The position numbers and the translations under genes are program-made. Of a DNA stretch of 64,000 nucleotides, positions 45,110 to 54,198 are shown piece by piece (the first letter of the stretch is position 1; every line of letters begins with the position of its first letter). Below the pieces are notes generated by a model that saw only the letters and a list, made by a program, of their open reading frames with translations, was not told the DNA's origin and made no database searches. The stretch comes from Aliivibrio wodanis (GTDB lineage: Bacteria > Pseudomonadota > Gammaproteobacteria > Enterobacterales > Vibrionaceae), in the NCBI GenBank assembly GCA_000953695.1, contig LN554846.1:1364001-1428000 (forward strand), read 5' to 3'.

Positions 45110-45445
45110 TTAAACAAACATATGATTCGCTTTAGTTACGCCGCGATCATAAGTGCAAAAAGTATCTGTTGCAGCTTCTGTTTTACTGTGGATTTTTATA
45201 TTGGTAATCACTTCAACTGCACCGGCGTCATAACACGCTTGTTGTGCCTTCTTAACGACTTCTAATAAATAATTCAGTTCGCCTTTCATTGTAGTTTCCA
45301 TTGCGCCAACTTGATATGGAACATCAGCGGCTTTAACAACTTCAATTGCTTTATCTACAACTTCAAAGTTATTGCCTTCTTTTAATCGTGGGATCACTTG
45401 AAAAGCAACAAATACATCATCAAGGATAGGGTTTTTAACAGGCAT
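45110..45445 (-). CDS. Thiamine-binding protein family (MTH1187/YkoF-like)
   Basis: 111-residue cytoplasmic protein resembling the MTH1187/YkoF (former DUF77) superfamily, ferredoxin-like folds that bind thiamine or related ligands. Visible pattern: FVAFQVIPRLKEGNNFEVVD at the start, then VGAMETTMKGELNYLLEVVK, containing the usual G-x-M-x-T-x-x-G/E region, and ITNIKIHSKTEAA in the C-terminal half. It stands alone, convergent with the toxin-antitoxin locus. The ligand is uncertain. Confidence 0.72.
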   Translation of the reverse strand: MPVKNPILDDVFVAFQVIPRLKEGNNFEVVDKAIEVVKAADVPYQVGAMETTMKGELNYLLEVVKKAQQACYDAGAVEVITNIKIHSKTEAATDTFCTYDRGVTKANHMFV

Positions 45446-45607
45446 TGAATATTCTCGTTAAATTATTTGTGGCTTATTTTAACATCTATTTTTTATAATA
45501 CGATGAATAGTAATTAGATAAGTTAATGAACTAATGTTATCAGGCTCGATAACATGATGAATAACCATTATTATATTCACAAATTTACTATTGAGAAGAA
45601 TACGCCA

Positions 45608-45940
45608 ATGTCATTACCCCCTTGTGAAAATTGTCAGTCTGATTTTGTTTATCAAGACCAAAATTTATTAATTTGCCCTGAGTGCGCGCATGAATGGGAC
45701 CCATCGGAAGCGCTTGAGAATATCTTTGTCGTGAAAGATGCGAATGGAACACAGCTAAGTGAGGGTGATAAATTAACACTAGCAAAAGATCTGAAAATTA
45801 AAGGCAGTTCTCAAGTACTTAAAATTGGCACAAAAGCCGTGGTTAAAAGAATTGTAGAAGGAAAAGATCATCAACTTGATTGCAAAGTAGATGGGGCTGG
45901 TGAAATGATGGTGACTGCTAAGTTTGTGAAGAAAGTGTAA
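45608..45940 (+). CDS. YjdM/PhnA family zinc-ribbon protein
   Basis: 110-residue protein closely matching E. coli YjdM (PhnA): zinc ribbon CENCQSDFVYQDQNLLICPEC (residues 6-26, two CxxC pairs), then VKDANGTQLSEGDKLTLAKD and a C-terminal SH3-like barrel (GSSQVLKIGTKAVVKRIVEG). ATG 45608 is used, with GAGAAG upstream; the frame is open back to 45554 but the family starts MSLP. The name PhnA is historical; phosphonate breakdown is not supported for this family and the function is not known. Confidence 0.9.
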   Translation: MSLPPCENCQSDFVYQDQNLLICPECAHEWDPSEALENIFVVKDANGTQLSEGDKLTLAKDLKIKGSSQVLKIGTKAVVKRIVEGKDHQLDCKVDGAGEMMVTAKFVKKV

Positions 45941-45987
45941 TACTAAATCAAAGTTATAAAACTCTTAAATAAATTAAGGAATGCAAA

Positions 45988-46383
45988 ATGTCAGGGATTA
46001 GTGATTTAAATACATTATTAGCATCAATGTCTCCAGAGTTAATGGACGGAGAGTTTGTTTTTATTACTGTGTCTGGAACATTGGCTGATTATGCTCAATA
46101 TAATCCAATTGCCATGTTTCAAGAAAAGGAAGGCTTAACACTTGTCTTGCCTGTGAATGACGCGAAATTAGGGGGCTTTGAGTTTGATGGTATCTATAAA
46201 CAGATCACATTAATGGTTCATTCAAGTCTTGAGGCGGTAGGCCTTACTGCAGCCATTGCAACTAAATTAACGGCTAACGGTATTAGTGCTAACGTTATTG
46301 CGGCTTACTATCACGATCATGTATTTATTCAAAAAGACAAGGCAGACTTAGCACTAAAGGCACTGAAAGAGTTTACTAACTAG
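45988..46383 (+). CDS. ACT domain-containing protein (DUF2241 type)
   Basis: 131-residue cytoplasmic protein with two small ACT-like units. The N-terminal part contains LNTLLASMSPELMDGEFVFI and the C-terminal part VGLTAAIATKLTANGISANV followed by YYHDHVFIQ. These stretches are typical of the DUF2241/ACT_7 family, small proteins assumed to bind amino acids. Function is unknown. It begins 47 bases after yjdM with a TTAAGGA ribosome site, so it may be part of a two-gene unit. Confidence 0.8.
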   Translation: MSGISDLNTLLASMSPELMDGEFVFITVSGTLADYAQYNPIAMFQEKEGLTLVLPVNDAKLGGFEFDGIYKQITLMVHSSLEAVGLTAAIATKLTANGISANVIAAYYHDHVFIQKDKADLALKALKEFTN

Positions 46384-46462
46384 TAGAAGAGGATAGGTGA
46401 TTTGTTCTATTATCTACCGTATGACGGTATAATAATTTTGAATTTACAGAGACTAGGTGCTT

Positions 46463-46831
46463 ATGAGTAAGAACGATCCCCTAAATAACCGTGAAATCAT
46501 TGCCATATTACGGGAGCGTATTCCTTCATTTGAATGCACTCCGGGTTGCCATGATTGCTGTGGACCTGTTACTACATCGTCAGAAGAAATGTCGCGCTTA
46601 CCAAGAAAAACGGATGCAGAGCACGAAGCCGCATTAAATGAATTCAATTGTGTTCATTTAGGTGAAAAGGGCTGCAATGTATATGGAGAACGTCCGTTGA
46701 TTTGTCGCTTGTTTGGTACAACACCACGAATGCCATGTCCAAATGGCTGCCGACCAGAGCAAATGGTCAATGAAAAAGTAGAGCAGCAAGTACATCATTT
46801 CATCAAAAATACCCGCCAAGTCTTAGTTTAG
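46463..46831 (+). CDS. YkgJ family cysteine cluster protein
   Basis: 122-residue protein of the YkgJ/DUF superfamily with a metal- or Fe-S-binding Cys pattern: FECTPGCHDCCGPV (Cys-x3-Cys-x2-CC), HLGEKGCNVYGERPLICRLF and MPCPNGC. ATG 46463 is preferred over a GTG at 46457. The family is often described as putative zinc- or iron-chelating proteins; the biochemical role is unknown. It lies 80 bases after the ACT gene and 107 before the DEAD-box helicase gene. Confidence 0.83.
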   Translation: MSKNDPLNNREIIAILRERIPSFECTPGCHDCCGPVTTSSEEMSRLPRKTDAEHEAALNEFNCVHLGEKGCNVYGERPLICRLFGTTPRMPCPNGCRPEQMVNEKVEQQVHHFIKNTRQVLV

Positions 46832-46938
46832 TCCCTGTCGAAATTGGTCGAAATAAAAAGGCCAATTTAATTCACTTTCTGCAGCATAAATAAGTTAAAA
46901 TATCGGGCTATTATCCTAGCATTGAGCCCTTTATATTA

Positions 46939-48207
46939 ATGAGCACTATCACAACTCCAGCCAACTTTACGGAACTTGGCCTTATTTCACCTTTGTTAGC
47001 ACGATTAACTGAGCTGGAATATCAACAGCCAACGCCAATTCAAGCGCAAGCTATCCCAAGTGTATTAACTGGACGTGACTTAATTGCAGGGGCAAATACC
47101 GGCTCAGGTAAAACAGCTACTTTTGCATTACCAATGTTGCAGCAAATCGCTGAACTTCAGCAATCAGGCAAAGCCCAAAATTCTAAAGGTAACTATGTTA
47201 CTGGTTTAATTTTGGTTCCAACGCGTGAGCTTGCTAAACAAGTCGCTGATAGCATTAAATCTTATGCTGTGCATTTTAATGGTGCAATTAAAACCGTTGC
47301 TGTATTTGGTGGTGTATCTGCTAATACTCAAATGTTGGCACTTCGTGGTGGTACTGATATTTTGGTAGCAACACCAGGTCGTTTGATTGACTTGATTTCA
47401 AGTAACGCGATTAAGCTTGATAAAGTAAAAACCTTAGTGCTTGATGAAGCAGATAGAATGTTAAGCCTTGGTTTTACTGATGAGCTTAATGAATTACTTG
47501 CTTTAGTGCCAAAGCAAAAACAAACCTTATTATTCTCAGCAACGTTCCCAGAAGAAGTAGAGACGTTAACCCAAGCGCTACTTAATAACCCAGTAGAACT
47601 GCAATTACAAAGTGCAGATGCAAGTACGTTAGTGCAGCGCGTATTCACCGTTAATAAAGGTGAAAAAACAGCAGTATTAGCGCATTTGATCCATCAGCAA
47701 CAATGGCGCCAAGCACTTATTTTCGTTAATGCTAAAAACAGCTGTAATCACTTAGCAGATAAGCTATCTAAACGTGGAATTACTGCAGAAGTATTTCATG
47801 GTGATAAAGGTCAGGGCGCACGTAGTCGTGTGCTTGAAGGCTTTAAAGCGGGTGAGATTGATGTACTAATCGCAACTGATATTGCCGCTCGTGGTTTAGA
47901 TATTGAAAAGCTACCTGTTGTGATTAACTTTGATTTACCAAGAAGTCCTGCTGATTATATGCACCGTATTGGTCGAAGTGGCCGTGCTGGTGAAGTGGGT
48001 CTAGCGCTATCATTAATTGATTTTGAAGATTACCACCACTTTAAAATTATTGAAAAGAAAAACAAAATCCGACTTGAGCGTGAACAAGTAGAGGGTTTTG
48101 AAGTAGATGAAGAGATCACAGAAGCTTTATTGGAAGCGATTAAACCAGTAGCAAAACCAGAAGGTACGGGTAAGAAGAACAAAAGAAAATACCCAGATAA
48201 CTGGTAA
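46939..48207 (+). CDS. DEAD-box RNA helicase, RhlE-like
   Basis: 422-residue ATP-dependent RNA helicase, cytoplasmic, likely in ribosome assembly or RNA turnover. Motifs in order: Q motif FTELGLISPLLARLTELEYQ with PTPIQ, motif I ANTGSGKT (about 51-58), Ia PTRELAKQ, II LDEAD (about 168), III SATFP, V ATDIAARGLDIE, VI HRIGRSGRAG. A short Lys-rich tail (GTGKKNKRKYPDNW) follows. RhlE is the nearest recognised type, but SrmB- or DeaD-type relatives are hard to separate by eye. It is monocistronic with a strong terminator at 48240. Confidence 0.92.
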   Translation: MSTITTPANFTELGLISPLLARLTELEYQQPTPIQAQAIPSVLTGRDLIAGANTGSGKTATFALPMLQQIAELQQSGKAQNSKGNYVTGLILVPTRELAKQVADSIKSYAVHFNGAIKTVAVFGGVSANTQMLALRGGTDILVATPGRLIDLISSNAIKLDKVKTLVLDEADRMLSLGFTDELNELLALVPKQKQTLLFSATFPEEVETLTQALLNNPVELQLQSADASTLVQRVFTVNKGEKTAVLAHLIHQQQWRQALIFVNAKNSCNHLADKLSKRGITAEVFHGDKGQGARSRVLEGFKAGEIDVLIATDIAARGLDIEKLPVVINFDLPRSPADYMHRIGRSGRAGEVGLALSLIDFEDYHHFKIIEKKNKIRLEREQVEGFEVDEEITEALLEAIKPVAKPEGTGKKNKRKYPDNW

Positions 48208-48239
48208 GCAATACGATAAGTTTATTGAATTGATGTAAT

Positions 48240-48278
48240 AAAAAACACTCGGTATGTAATCCTACCGAGTGTTTTTTT
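48240..48278. terminator. Convergent terminator, helicase / glycosyltransferase
   Basis: AAAAACACTCGGTA (48241-48254) pairs perfectly with TACCGAGTGTTTTT around an 8-base loop, with T and A runs on both sides, so it works in both directions. Confidence 0.92.
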
Positions 48279-48322
48279 ATGGGCGAAATAGCCGTTAAAA
48301 CAAGTATTCTTTTGAAATAACA

Positions 48323-49468
48323 TTAGGCAGGATTCTCTATCCAACGAGATAACTGTTTAGCTTGGGTAAATGCATTAAAATGCGTAACCACTCGTTCTCT
48401 AGCCATTTGTCCCATTTGTGTTCTTTCTTTAAAGGTCAGTTTTGCAAATTGTTCGATACTTTGTCTTAATTCACTTACATTTTTTTCATTAACCAGATAA
48501 CCCGTTTCACAAGTGACAATCTCTTTGCATCCCATAATATTGGTAGTAATGACAGGAGTTCCGACCGCCATAGCTTCTTTTAATACCAAAGGCCCAGTAT
48601 CGACACATCCAGTTTCTGAGAAGCAAAATGGAGCGAGTAAACAGTCATATTTTGATAAATTCTGCTTTACCCAATCATGAGGTTTTGAACCTAAAAATTG
48701 AACGCGCTCTGATAAACCTTGCTGTTCAACTTGGCTCTCTAGTTGCTCTTTCATATCCCCAGTACCTACAATATCAAGATGGATATTGAGTTGTTGAGCG
48801 ACAGGCGCCAGTGCGTCAATTAAGTGATGGATACCTTTTTGTTGAACTAATCGACCAAGAAAAACCAGTCGTAGGCTATCTGAGGGTGTTTTATTTTCCA
48901 TTCTAAATTGCTCTGTTTTCACACCACAATGTAAGAGTTTAATATTGCCTTTTGCCATATTATTAAAATCGTTTTGCATGTCTTTGCATACAGCGACAAC
49001 AAAATCACTAGCTATAATTTTCTCTTCGATATCGTAAGCAGTTTCATATACATCATGTCCATGAGCGACAAATGAGCAGGTAATATTCAGTAATTTTGCA
49101 GCGACGATAGCGTGGGCTGCGGTATGTTGCCCGAAATGAGCATGAACGTGGTCAATTTCCTTTTCAGCTAATTGTAATGCTAATTTTAGCCCATAATGAA
49201 AGAGAGATTTTTTTGGCATACTTTTCTGTTGTTGCACAAATTTCATTGCTTCTAATAGACCAGAAAAATGAAGGTTTTTATACATACCTGCTTGTATATT
49301 TTTGCCAATCTTAATAATGCTGTAATCAAACTCATACTGACTGTCTTCAATTTCAAAAGCGAAAACACAGACATCGTGGCCGCACGACTTGATAGAATCG
49401 ACCTCTGTTTGAATGAACGTCTCACTAAGGACAGGGTAGGTTGGTGCGATGAATGCTACTTTTTTCAT
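48323..49468 (-). CDS. Glycosyltransferase family 4
   Basis: 381-residue cytoplasmic GT-B fold glycosyltransferase. The N-terminal domain begins KKVAFIAPTYPVLSETFIQT and includes DHVHAHFGQHTAAHAIVAAK. The C-terminal donor-binding part has FLGRLVQQKGIHHLIDAL (about 200-217), VGTGDMKEQLE and the E-x7-E region in ETGCVDTGPLVLKEAMAVG. It probably adds a hexose during surface polysaccharide assembly. It is divergent from the GT2 gene (49753) and forms a small polysaccharide group with it and the flippase. The acceptor and donor are unknown. Confidence 0.88.
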   Translation of the reverse strand: MKKVAFIAPTYPVLSETFIQTEVDSIKSCGHDVCVFAFEIEDSQYEFDYSIIKIGKNIQAGMYKNLHFSGLLEAMKFVQQQKSMPKKSLFHYGLKLALQLAEKEIDHVHAHFGQHTAAHAIVAAKLLNITCSFVAHGHDVYETAYDIEEKIIASDFVVAVCKDMQNDFNNMAKGNIKLLHCGVKTEQFRMENKTPSDSLRLVFLGRLVQQKGIHHLIDALAPVAQQLNIHLDIVGTGDMKEQLESQVEQQGLSERVQFLGSKPHDWVKQNLSKYDCLLAPFCFSETGCVDTGPLVLKEAMAVGTPVITTNIMGCKEIVTCETGYLVNEKNVSELRQSIEQFAKLTFKERTQMGQMARERVVTHFNAFTQAKQLSRWIENPA

Positions 49469-49752
49469 ATTAAAGCCCTTTAATATTATGTTTTAAATGA
49501 GTAGAGCAAAATGCAGGCCATAAAATATGTTGTTTAATATCAGTATGTTATTTACTTTCAATTTGCTAATTTTGGATTTGAAAGTGATTTTCTCAATATG
49601 ACAATCAATATGAAAACATGATAGGGAGTTTTACTTTTTCGGCTATTTATTTTGAGTTATCTGGCTAATTCGTATTAAAAATCAGTATGTTATAAATTGG
49701 CGCGTTTTATGCTCTGATAACTTATTATACGAGTATATTCAGAGGCTGAATT

Positions 49753-50679
49753 ATGAAAAAAGTATCTATTATCATTCCAACGTATAACTGCTTAGCTTTT
49801 TTACCAAAGGCTGTTGAGAGTGTATTTTCGCAAAGCCATCAAGATTTTGAGTTAATTATTATTAATGATAATAGTAGTGACGATACTGAAAATTATTTGA
49901 ATAATCTTACTGATGAAAGGGTAAAAGTGATTACTACTGGTGGTGTTGGTGCTTCGCAAGCAAGGAACCTCGGTATTGCAGAATCGTGTGGTGATTATAT
50001 TGCGTTTTTGGATGCTGATGATTTTTGGTTGCCAGAAAAACTGTCACTACAACTTAAATTACATGAAACCAATCCTACTGTGGCAATGAGCTTTACCAAT
50101 TATGACCACCTGACAGAAGAGTACCAATCGATAGTGGATTGCTTTTCTTATTGGAATCAATTTCAAGACGATAACAGTCCTTATATTCACCTTGAACATC
50201 CTTTAGATTTTATTATTAAAAACAATATTATAGGTACTTCAACGGTAATGATTAATGCGGAGATTTTACCGAAGATACGAATGTTTGATGCTGATATTAA
50301 ATACGCAGAAGATTGGGAACTGTGGTTGAGAATATGTGAAGAGTATGAAGTGGCTGCGCTAAATTCAGTTCAAGTCGGTTATTTAATGCGTCAAAGCTCG
50401 ACCACTCAAACTGACAGTTTACGACTTAGAAACCTTCAATGTATTGAATCTATTTTAAACCGTTATCAAAATGAAAGTCAGCGCTGGGATCTCTCTCCTT
50501 CATCATTTAAAAATGCTAGAGCTAGGGTTCTAGAGGGTTATGCCGATTATCATCGTGGATTGCAGCATTATAAGCAGGCGATAGCATTTGGTTTACGATC
50601 ATTGATTCTCGTACCAGAACTAAGAAGGGTTCGTAGTTTGCTTGGTGATTGCAGTAAGGCTTTATATCTATCTAAATAA
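49753..50679 (+). CDS. Glycosyltransferase family 2
   Basis: 308-residue GT-A fold glycosyltransferase. MKKVSIIIPTYNCLAFLPKA at the start, NDNSSDDTENYL (about 37-48), the RNLGIAESCGDYIAFLDADD region with the metal-binding DxD (about 90-94), and EDWELWLRI near 190 are all typical. It has no membrane segments. It lies directly before the flippase gene (59-bp gap) and probably extends the same surface glycan. A sugar cannot be assigned. Confidence 0.9.
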   Translation: MKKVSIIIPTYNCLAFLPKAVESVFSQSHQDFELIIINDNSSDDTENYLNNLTDERVKVITTGGVGASQARNLGIAESCGDYIAFLDADDFWLPEKLSLQLKLHETNPTVAMSFTNYDHLTEEYQSIVDCFSYWNQFQDDNSPYIHLEHPLDFIIKNNIIGTSTVMINAEILPKIRMFDADIKYAEDWELWLRICEEYEVAALNSVQVGYLMRQSSTTQTDSLRLRNLQCIESILNRYQNESQRWDLSPSSFKNARARVLEGYADYHRGLQHYKQAIAFGLRSLILVPELRRVRSLLGDCSKALYLSK

Positions 50680-50738
50680 TGTTTGATTCACTGTTTATCT
50701 AGATTGGTATTACGTTCAGTAAGTTAAGGAAGGCGAGT

Positions 50739-52169
50739 ATGAATTTGTTAAAGCAATCAGCCTATTACGCGATAGGGATCGTTATGATGAAGGGGATCTC
50801 TCTTGTCATGCTTCCTTATATAACTCATCAAATGAGCCTTGAAGAATATGGATCTTTAGAAGCGCTGATCTTGTTGGCTGATATTGGGACCATTCTATTT
50901 GGCTTTGGCATTGTTGATGCGATGTATCGCTATGTTGGTACATCAGAAGGTGAAGAGAAGCGAAAGTTAATCTCCAATTGCTTTACGTTGAGTGTATTGG
51001 TTTGTTTGCTGGGAGGGGTTGTCATTGCGGTAAGTTTGTCATCATTGCTTACCGTGTTGCCTGTGGAGTTTAAAGCTTATCAAATCTTGTTGCTACTTAT
51101 TCCCACCATGCTAGATGGCGTGATATCTATTCCACTTACATTGTTACGTATGAATTCGATGGCGAAGCGTTTTTGTATACTTAGTGTCGGCAAGGGAGTC
51201 TTACAAGCATTAATGACGTTTGTTTTATTAGAAAGTGGTTTTGGTATTGATGGGGTGCTTATTTCAGGCGCGGTTTCTAGTGTGGGTTTGCTACTCTGTT
51301 TACTTACCTATCAATGGAAAGAGATGGGAAAGTTTGGGCACTTAATGCATTCTAAACAGCTATTAAGATTTGGAGTTCCTGTTTTAGTCGGTGGCGCATC
51401 TATTTATATGATCACAGGGTTAGACAGATGGTTTTTAGCCAGTTTTGTTGGTGTAGAAGAATTAGCGGTATATGCGGTTAGTGCTAAGTTTGCTTTAATA
51501 TTAGGACTTATACTTCAACCTTATGCTATGTGGTGGTTTCCTAATCGTATTTCTATTCTTCAACAGCATAACGGTAAAAGAAATTGTGCAGATAAAGGGT
51601 TACTTGGCGTTAACCTAGGTATTATTTTTGGGACAATGATGATCTTGATTGTGCCTGGACTAATGAGGCTAATTTTACCTGAGAGTTATCAAATGGCTGG
51701 AACAATTGTTGTTGCACTATTAGCGATAGGTATGATTAAAAACGCGGGGGATTATCTTAATTTAGGGTGTTATAGCGGAGAGTCCAGTTATTCTCAAATG
51801 TGGATACAAGGTATTTGTGCGATTACTGCCGCGGGTGGATATTTTATTGCGGTGCCAACGTTTGGTTTATGGGGGGCTGCGGGGATACTTGCACTCGCTT
51901 ATGCACTGCGTTTGATTTTATTATATAAAGTCAGTCAGACGATGGAATATCTTCCTTATCGCCATATTAGGTGGGTTGCGTGCATTGGTGTCGGGATTTC
52001 TGCTATAGCACTAAGTCAATTTCTATCTCAACTACTTACTGGTGTACCTGAGCTTGTTATTGGTCTTTTTTTGAGTGTTATTGCTCTGCTTTTCTTTATT
52101 AAATGTGCTGATATACCTATTCCTCAGACTATTTTAGCTAAGTTTGGTAAAAATCATTCTCATGTATAA
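50739..52169 (+). CDS. Polysaccharide flippase (Wzx-like, MATE/MOP superfamily)
   Basis: 476-residue inner-membrane protein with about 12-14 hydrophobic segments. The N-terminus (NLLKQSAYYAIGIVMMKGIS, then MLPYITHQMSLEEYGSLEAL) is characteristic of the polysaccharide_synt family of lipid-linked oligosaccharide flippases. It would move lipid-linked glycan units across the inner membrane. It follows the GT2 gene. No polymerase or initiating transferase gene is adjacent, so the cluster is incomplete or depends on genes elsewhere. Confidence 0.88.
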   Translation: MNLLKQSAYYAIGIVMMKGISLVMLPYITHQMSLEEYGSLEALILLADIGTILFGFGIVDAMYRYVGTSEGEEKRKLISNCFTLSVLVCLLGGVVIAVSLSSLLTVLPVEFKAYQILLLLIPTMLDGVISIPLTLLRMNSMAKRFCILSVGKGVLQALMTFVLLESGFGIDGVLISGAVSSVGLLLCLLTYQWKEMGKFGHLMHSKQLLRFGVPVLVGGASIYMITGLDRWFLASFVGVEELAVYAVSAKFALILGLILQPYAMWWFPNRISILQQHNGKRNCADKGLLGVNLGIIFGTMMILIVPGLMRLILPESYQMAGTIVVALLAIGMIKNAGDYLNLGCYSGESSYSQMWIQGICAITAAGGYFIAVPTFGLWGAAGILALAYALRLILLYKVSQTMEYLPYRHIRWVACIGVGISAIALSQFLSQLLTGVPELVIGLFLSVIALLFFIKCADIPIPQTILAKFGKNHSHV

Positions 52170-52233
52170 TCATTTTTAGAATTCAATGGAATATTGTTAT
52201 AATCTGAAGCTTAGTCCGAATTGAGAGATGGAA

Positions 52234-52395
52234 ATGAGAAAATATTACACAACCGAAGGCGATAGTACTTCCAAAAAGAAGAAAGAGGCCTATCCTGTAC
52301 TCGCACTGTGTGAAAACTGTGTAGGTAAATACACAGTTATTAGTGAGGGTGAGAGAACCTATGATAGTTGTGCAAAGTGTGGCGCTGACGACTAA
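52234..52395 (+). CDS. Small zinc-ribbon-like protein (53 aa)
   Basis: Complete short frame from ATG 52234, with GAGAG 6 bases upstream (an in-frame ATG at 52228 is an alternative). The product is basic in its first half (DSTSKKKKEAY) and has two CxxC pairs, LCENC and CAKC, 20 residues apart, suggesting a zinc ribbon. I do not recognise a family. It lies between the flippase and yccF genes. Confidence 0.65.
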   Translation: MRKYYTTEGDSTSKKKKEAYPVLALCENCVGKYTVISEGERTYDSCAKCGADD

Positions 52396-52457
52396 TTATT
52401 GTGATCTTATTTGAGATGTCATGACTGTAGTAATCGAATGTAAAGTAAGGAAATAAA

Positions 52458-52910
52458 ATGAGTGCAATTGGTAATTTAATTTGGTTCCTTTTTGGTGGCG
52501 TATTCATGGGGCTAGCATGGTGCTTTTTTGGTGTATTGGCCTTTATTAGTATCATTGGCATCCCATGGGGAAGGGCGTGTTTTGTGATTGCAGGGTTTTC
52601 TTTTTTCCCATTTGGTAAAGAAGCCATTGCTCGTGATGAACTAACGCTATCTGAAGATGTTGGGACCGGAAGTCTTGGTTTTATTGGCAATGTGCTTTGG
52701 TTCATTTTTGCTGGATTATGGTTAGCGATTGGACATGTGATGTCGGCAGTAGCTTGCTTTGTTACTATTATAGGTATTCCATTTGCTATTCAGCATTTAA
52801 AACTAGCGGCTATTTCAATTGCTCCTATTGGGCAGACAATTGTAGATAAAGAAGTTGCTGCCGCTGCTCGTCATGCTAATGCAAAAGCTGAAGCGAATAA
52901 GTGGCGATAG
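52458..52910 (+). CDS. yccF: YccF family inner-membrane protein
   Basis: 150-residue protein of the YccF (DUF307) family. Two similar halves each contain a hydrophobic segment and a GIPxA/G motif: ISIIGIPWGRACFVIAGFSF (about 32-51) and VTIIGIPFAIQHLKLAAIS (about 107-125). Four membrane segments are predicted. The C-terminus has a short Ala/Lys tail. Function is unknown. It is single, preceded by TAAGGA. Confidence 0.9.
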   Translation: MSAIGNLIWFLFGGVFMGLAWCFFGVLAFISIIGIPWGRACFVIAGFSFFPFGKEAIARDELTLSEDVGTGSLGFIGNVLWFIFAGLWLAIGHVMSAVACFVTIIGIPFAIQHLKLAAISIAPIGQTIVDKEVAAAARHANAKAEANKWR

Positions 52911-52983
52911 TTAATTGAACGTTTTGTCATTATCTTAGTCTTATTTTCTGAGGTCTAGGAAAGAACATAATAAAGGATGAATA

Positions 52984-53286
52984 ATGAAGTATTGGTTACT
53001 ATTTATATGTGGTTGGAGTAGTTTGTCTATAGCAAATGCAGAAGTAGATTTACATTCTTATCATAGTGAAGAGAGTTTGGAAATATCTGATAATGAGATA
53101 GGATGCTCTAGTATCGTTTGTAATAAAGTTATTGAATCTAAAAGTGTTAACTCAGCAGGTGATTTTCCTGAGAGAAATATGAACGAAACTCTTGCCGGAT
53201 TAAGTAATGTTATATTCTTTGCTGGAGAGATAGGTTTAGCAGAAAATGTTCAGGAAGAAGAACCAGAGCTTAGTCCTGTTAGGTAA
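52984..53286 (+). CDS. Exported protein of unknown function (100 aa)
   Basis: A signal peptide (MKYWLLFICGWSSLSIANA) precedes about 80 residues that are acidic and rich in Ser and Glu, with two cysteines in GCSSIVCNKV. I see no family resemblance. It starts 73 bases after yccF with AAAGGATGA upstream. It may be a periplasmic or surface protein restricted to close relatives. The 250 bp downstream carry no gene. Confidence 0.6.
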   Translation: MKYWLLFICGWSSLSIANAEVDLHSYHSEESLEISDNEIGCSSIVCNKVIESKSVNSAGDFPERNMNETLAGLSNVIFFAGEIGLAENVQEEEPELSPVR

Positions 53287-53478
53287 TATATTATTATGAG
53301 TTATTTTCTTGTGATTTATCGTATTTATGATGGTTTTTCCGATGCATAGTTATGCAGTCCTTGTGTCATATAAAAGTCAGTGTACTGCATACCTTGAGAA
53401 GTAAAAGAGTTTTCAAACTTATTTGTAAGTGAAATACTTTTTTATTAAAAGAACTAAATCTGAAATTGAAAAAAACTA

Positions 53479-53517
53479 ACCTCATCGTATGAATTAATGA
53501 ATTGAAAATGATGAGGT
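53479..53517 (-). terminator. Leftward terminator after the NqrM-like gene
   Basis: On the reverse strand ACCTCATC and GATGAGGT form an 8-bp stem with a long loop, followed within a few bases by a run of eight T. Confidence 0.6.
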
Positions 53518-53536
53518 AAGTAGTTTTTGAGAAAAA

Positions 53537-53761
53537 TTATAAATTATTAAGCATGCTCTCGTTGGAAGATTGATTAGGCTCAGAAATCTGATAAAGCTTG
53601 TGATCATCACAAGTTGTTTCACAGTTACAGACCTTATTAACTCCTACCGTATTTAACCCGCCACAACTGCCTTGTATTTCTTTTCGCCCAAAGATTACCC
53701 CTAATGCCATTAATAAAATAACAAGTATAAAAACGCCAAAAGTAATGAATAGGGTATTCAT
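53537..53761 (-). CDS. NqrM-like protein (DUF539)
   Basis: 74 residues: one membrane helix at about 3-24 (TLFITFGVFILVILLMALGV), then IFGRKEIQGSCGGLNTVGVN and KVCNCETTC. The four cysteines (SCGG, CNC, TTC) and the helix match NqrM, a small factor needed to assemble the sodium-pumping NADH:quinone reductase Na+-NQR, where it is thought to deliver iron. Normally nqrM follows the nqr genes and apbE; here it overlaps by 4 bases a NifX-like gene, behind a DUF134 regulator. Whether it is the main NqrM or a paralogue cannot be told from this window. Confidence 0.8.
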   Translation of the reverse strand: MNTLFITFGVFILVILLMALGVIFGRKEIQGSCGGLNTVGVNKVCNCETTCDDHKLYQISEPNQSSNESMLNNL

Positions 53762-54198
53762 TGTTTTACTCCAAGTACTGTAAATTTCTCACTAATCTTT
53801 TGTAGTGGCTTTAATGTTGTTGGCTTTATGCTTGTGTATTTTTTACAGCAGTGTTGTTTGCTATTTTTACATGGACGTCCTTGAGAGGCATTGGTCAATT
53901 CTGTTAGTTCAGATAATTGCAAAGTATCTAACGATATACGATTACTTGTACGGAAAACTCTAATATCAGCATTAAGTAGTTTCGCTAGCATTTTTTGTCC
54001 AATATTACGTACTAATACAGTATTTGTTTTCTGGCTTTTTAATAGTGCCAACAGATCTTTTTTTCCTCCACAATTACTACTGTTTAGGGCTGGATTTTCT
54101 TTTGTTGTTGACTGTTGTTTATCTGTAAATACAAACGCATCTGCTTTGCTAAAATGTCCAGCAATACGTTCATTTTGGTAGGGAATTGCAAATATCAT
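53758..54198 (-). CDS. NifX/NifB-type dinitrogenase iron-molybdenum cofactor-like protein
   Basis: 146 residues with the NifX/NafY-type fold in its first 110: start IFAIPYQNERIAGHFSKADA, then a conserved-looking CGGKKDLLALLKSQKTNTVL and RNIGQKMLAKLLNADIRVF. The C-terminal part is Cys-rich (CKNSKQHCCKKY) and could bind metal. The family binds iron-sulfur or iron-molybdenum precursors; many members occur in non-nitrogen-fixing bacteria. Overlaps of 4 bases at both ends couple it to DUF134 and the NqrM-like gene. Confidence 0.85.
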   Translation of the reverse strand: MIFAIPYQNERIAGHFSKADAFVFTDKQQSTTKENPALNSSNCGGKKDLLALLKSQKTNTVLVRNIGQKMLAKLLNADIRVFRTSNRISLDTLQLSELTELTNASQGRPCKNSKQHCCKKYTSIKPTTLKPLQKISEKFTVLGVKQ

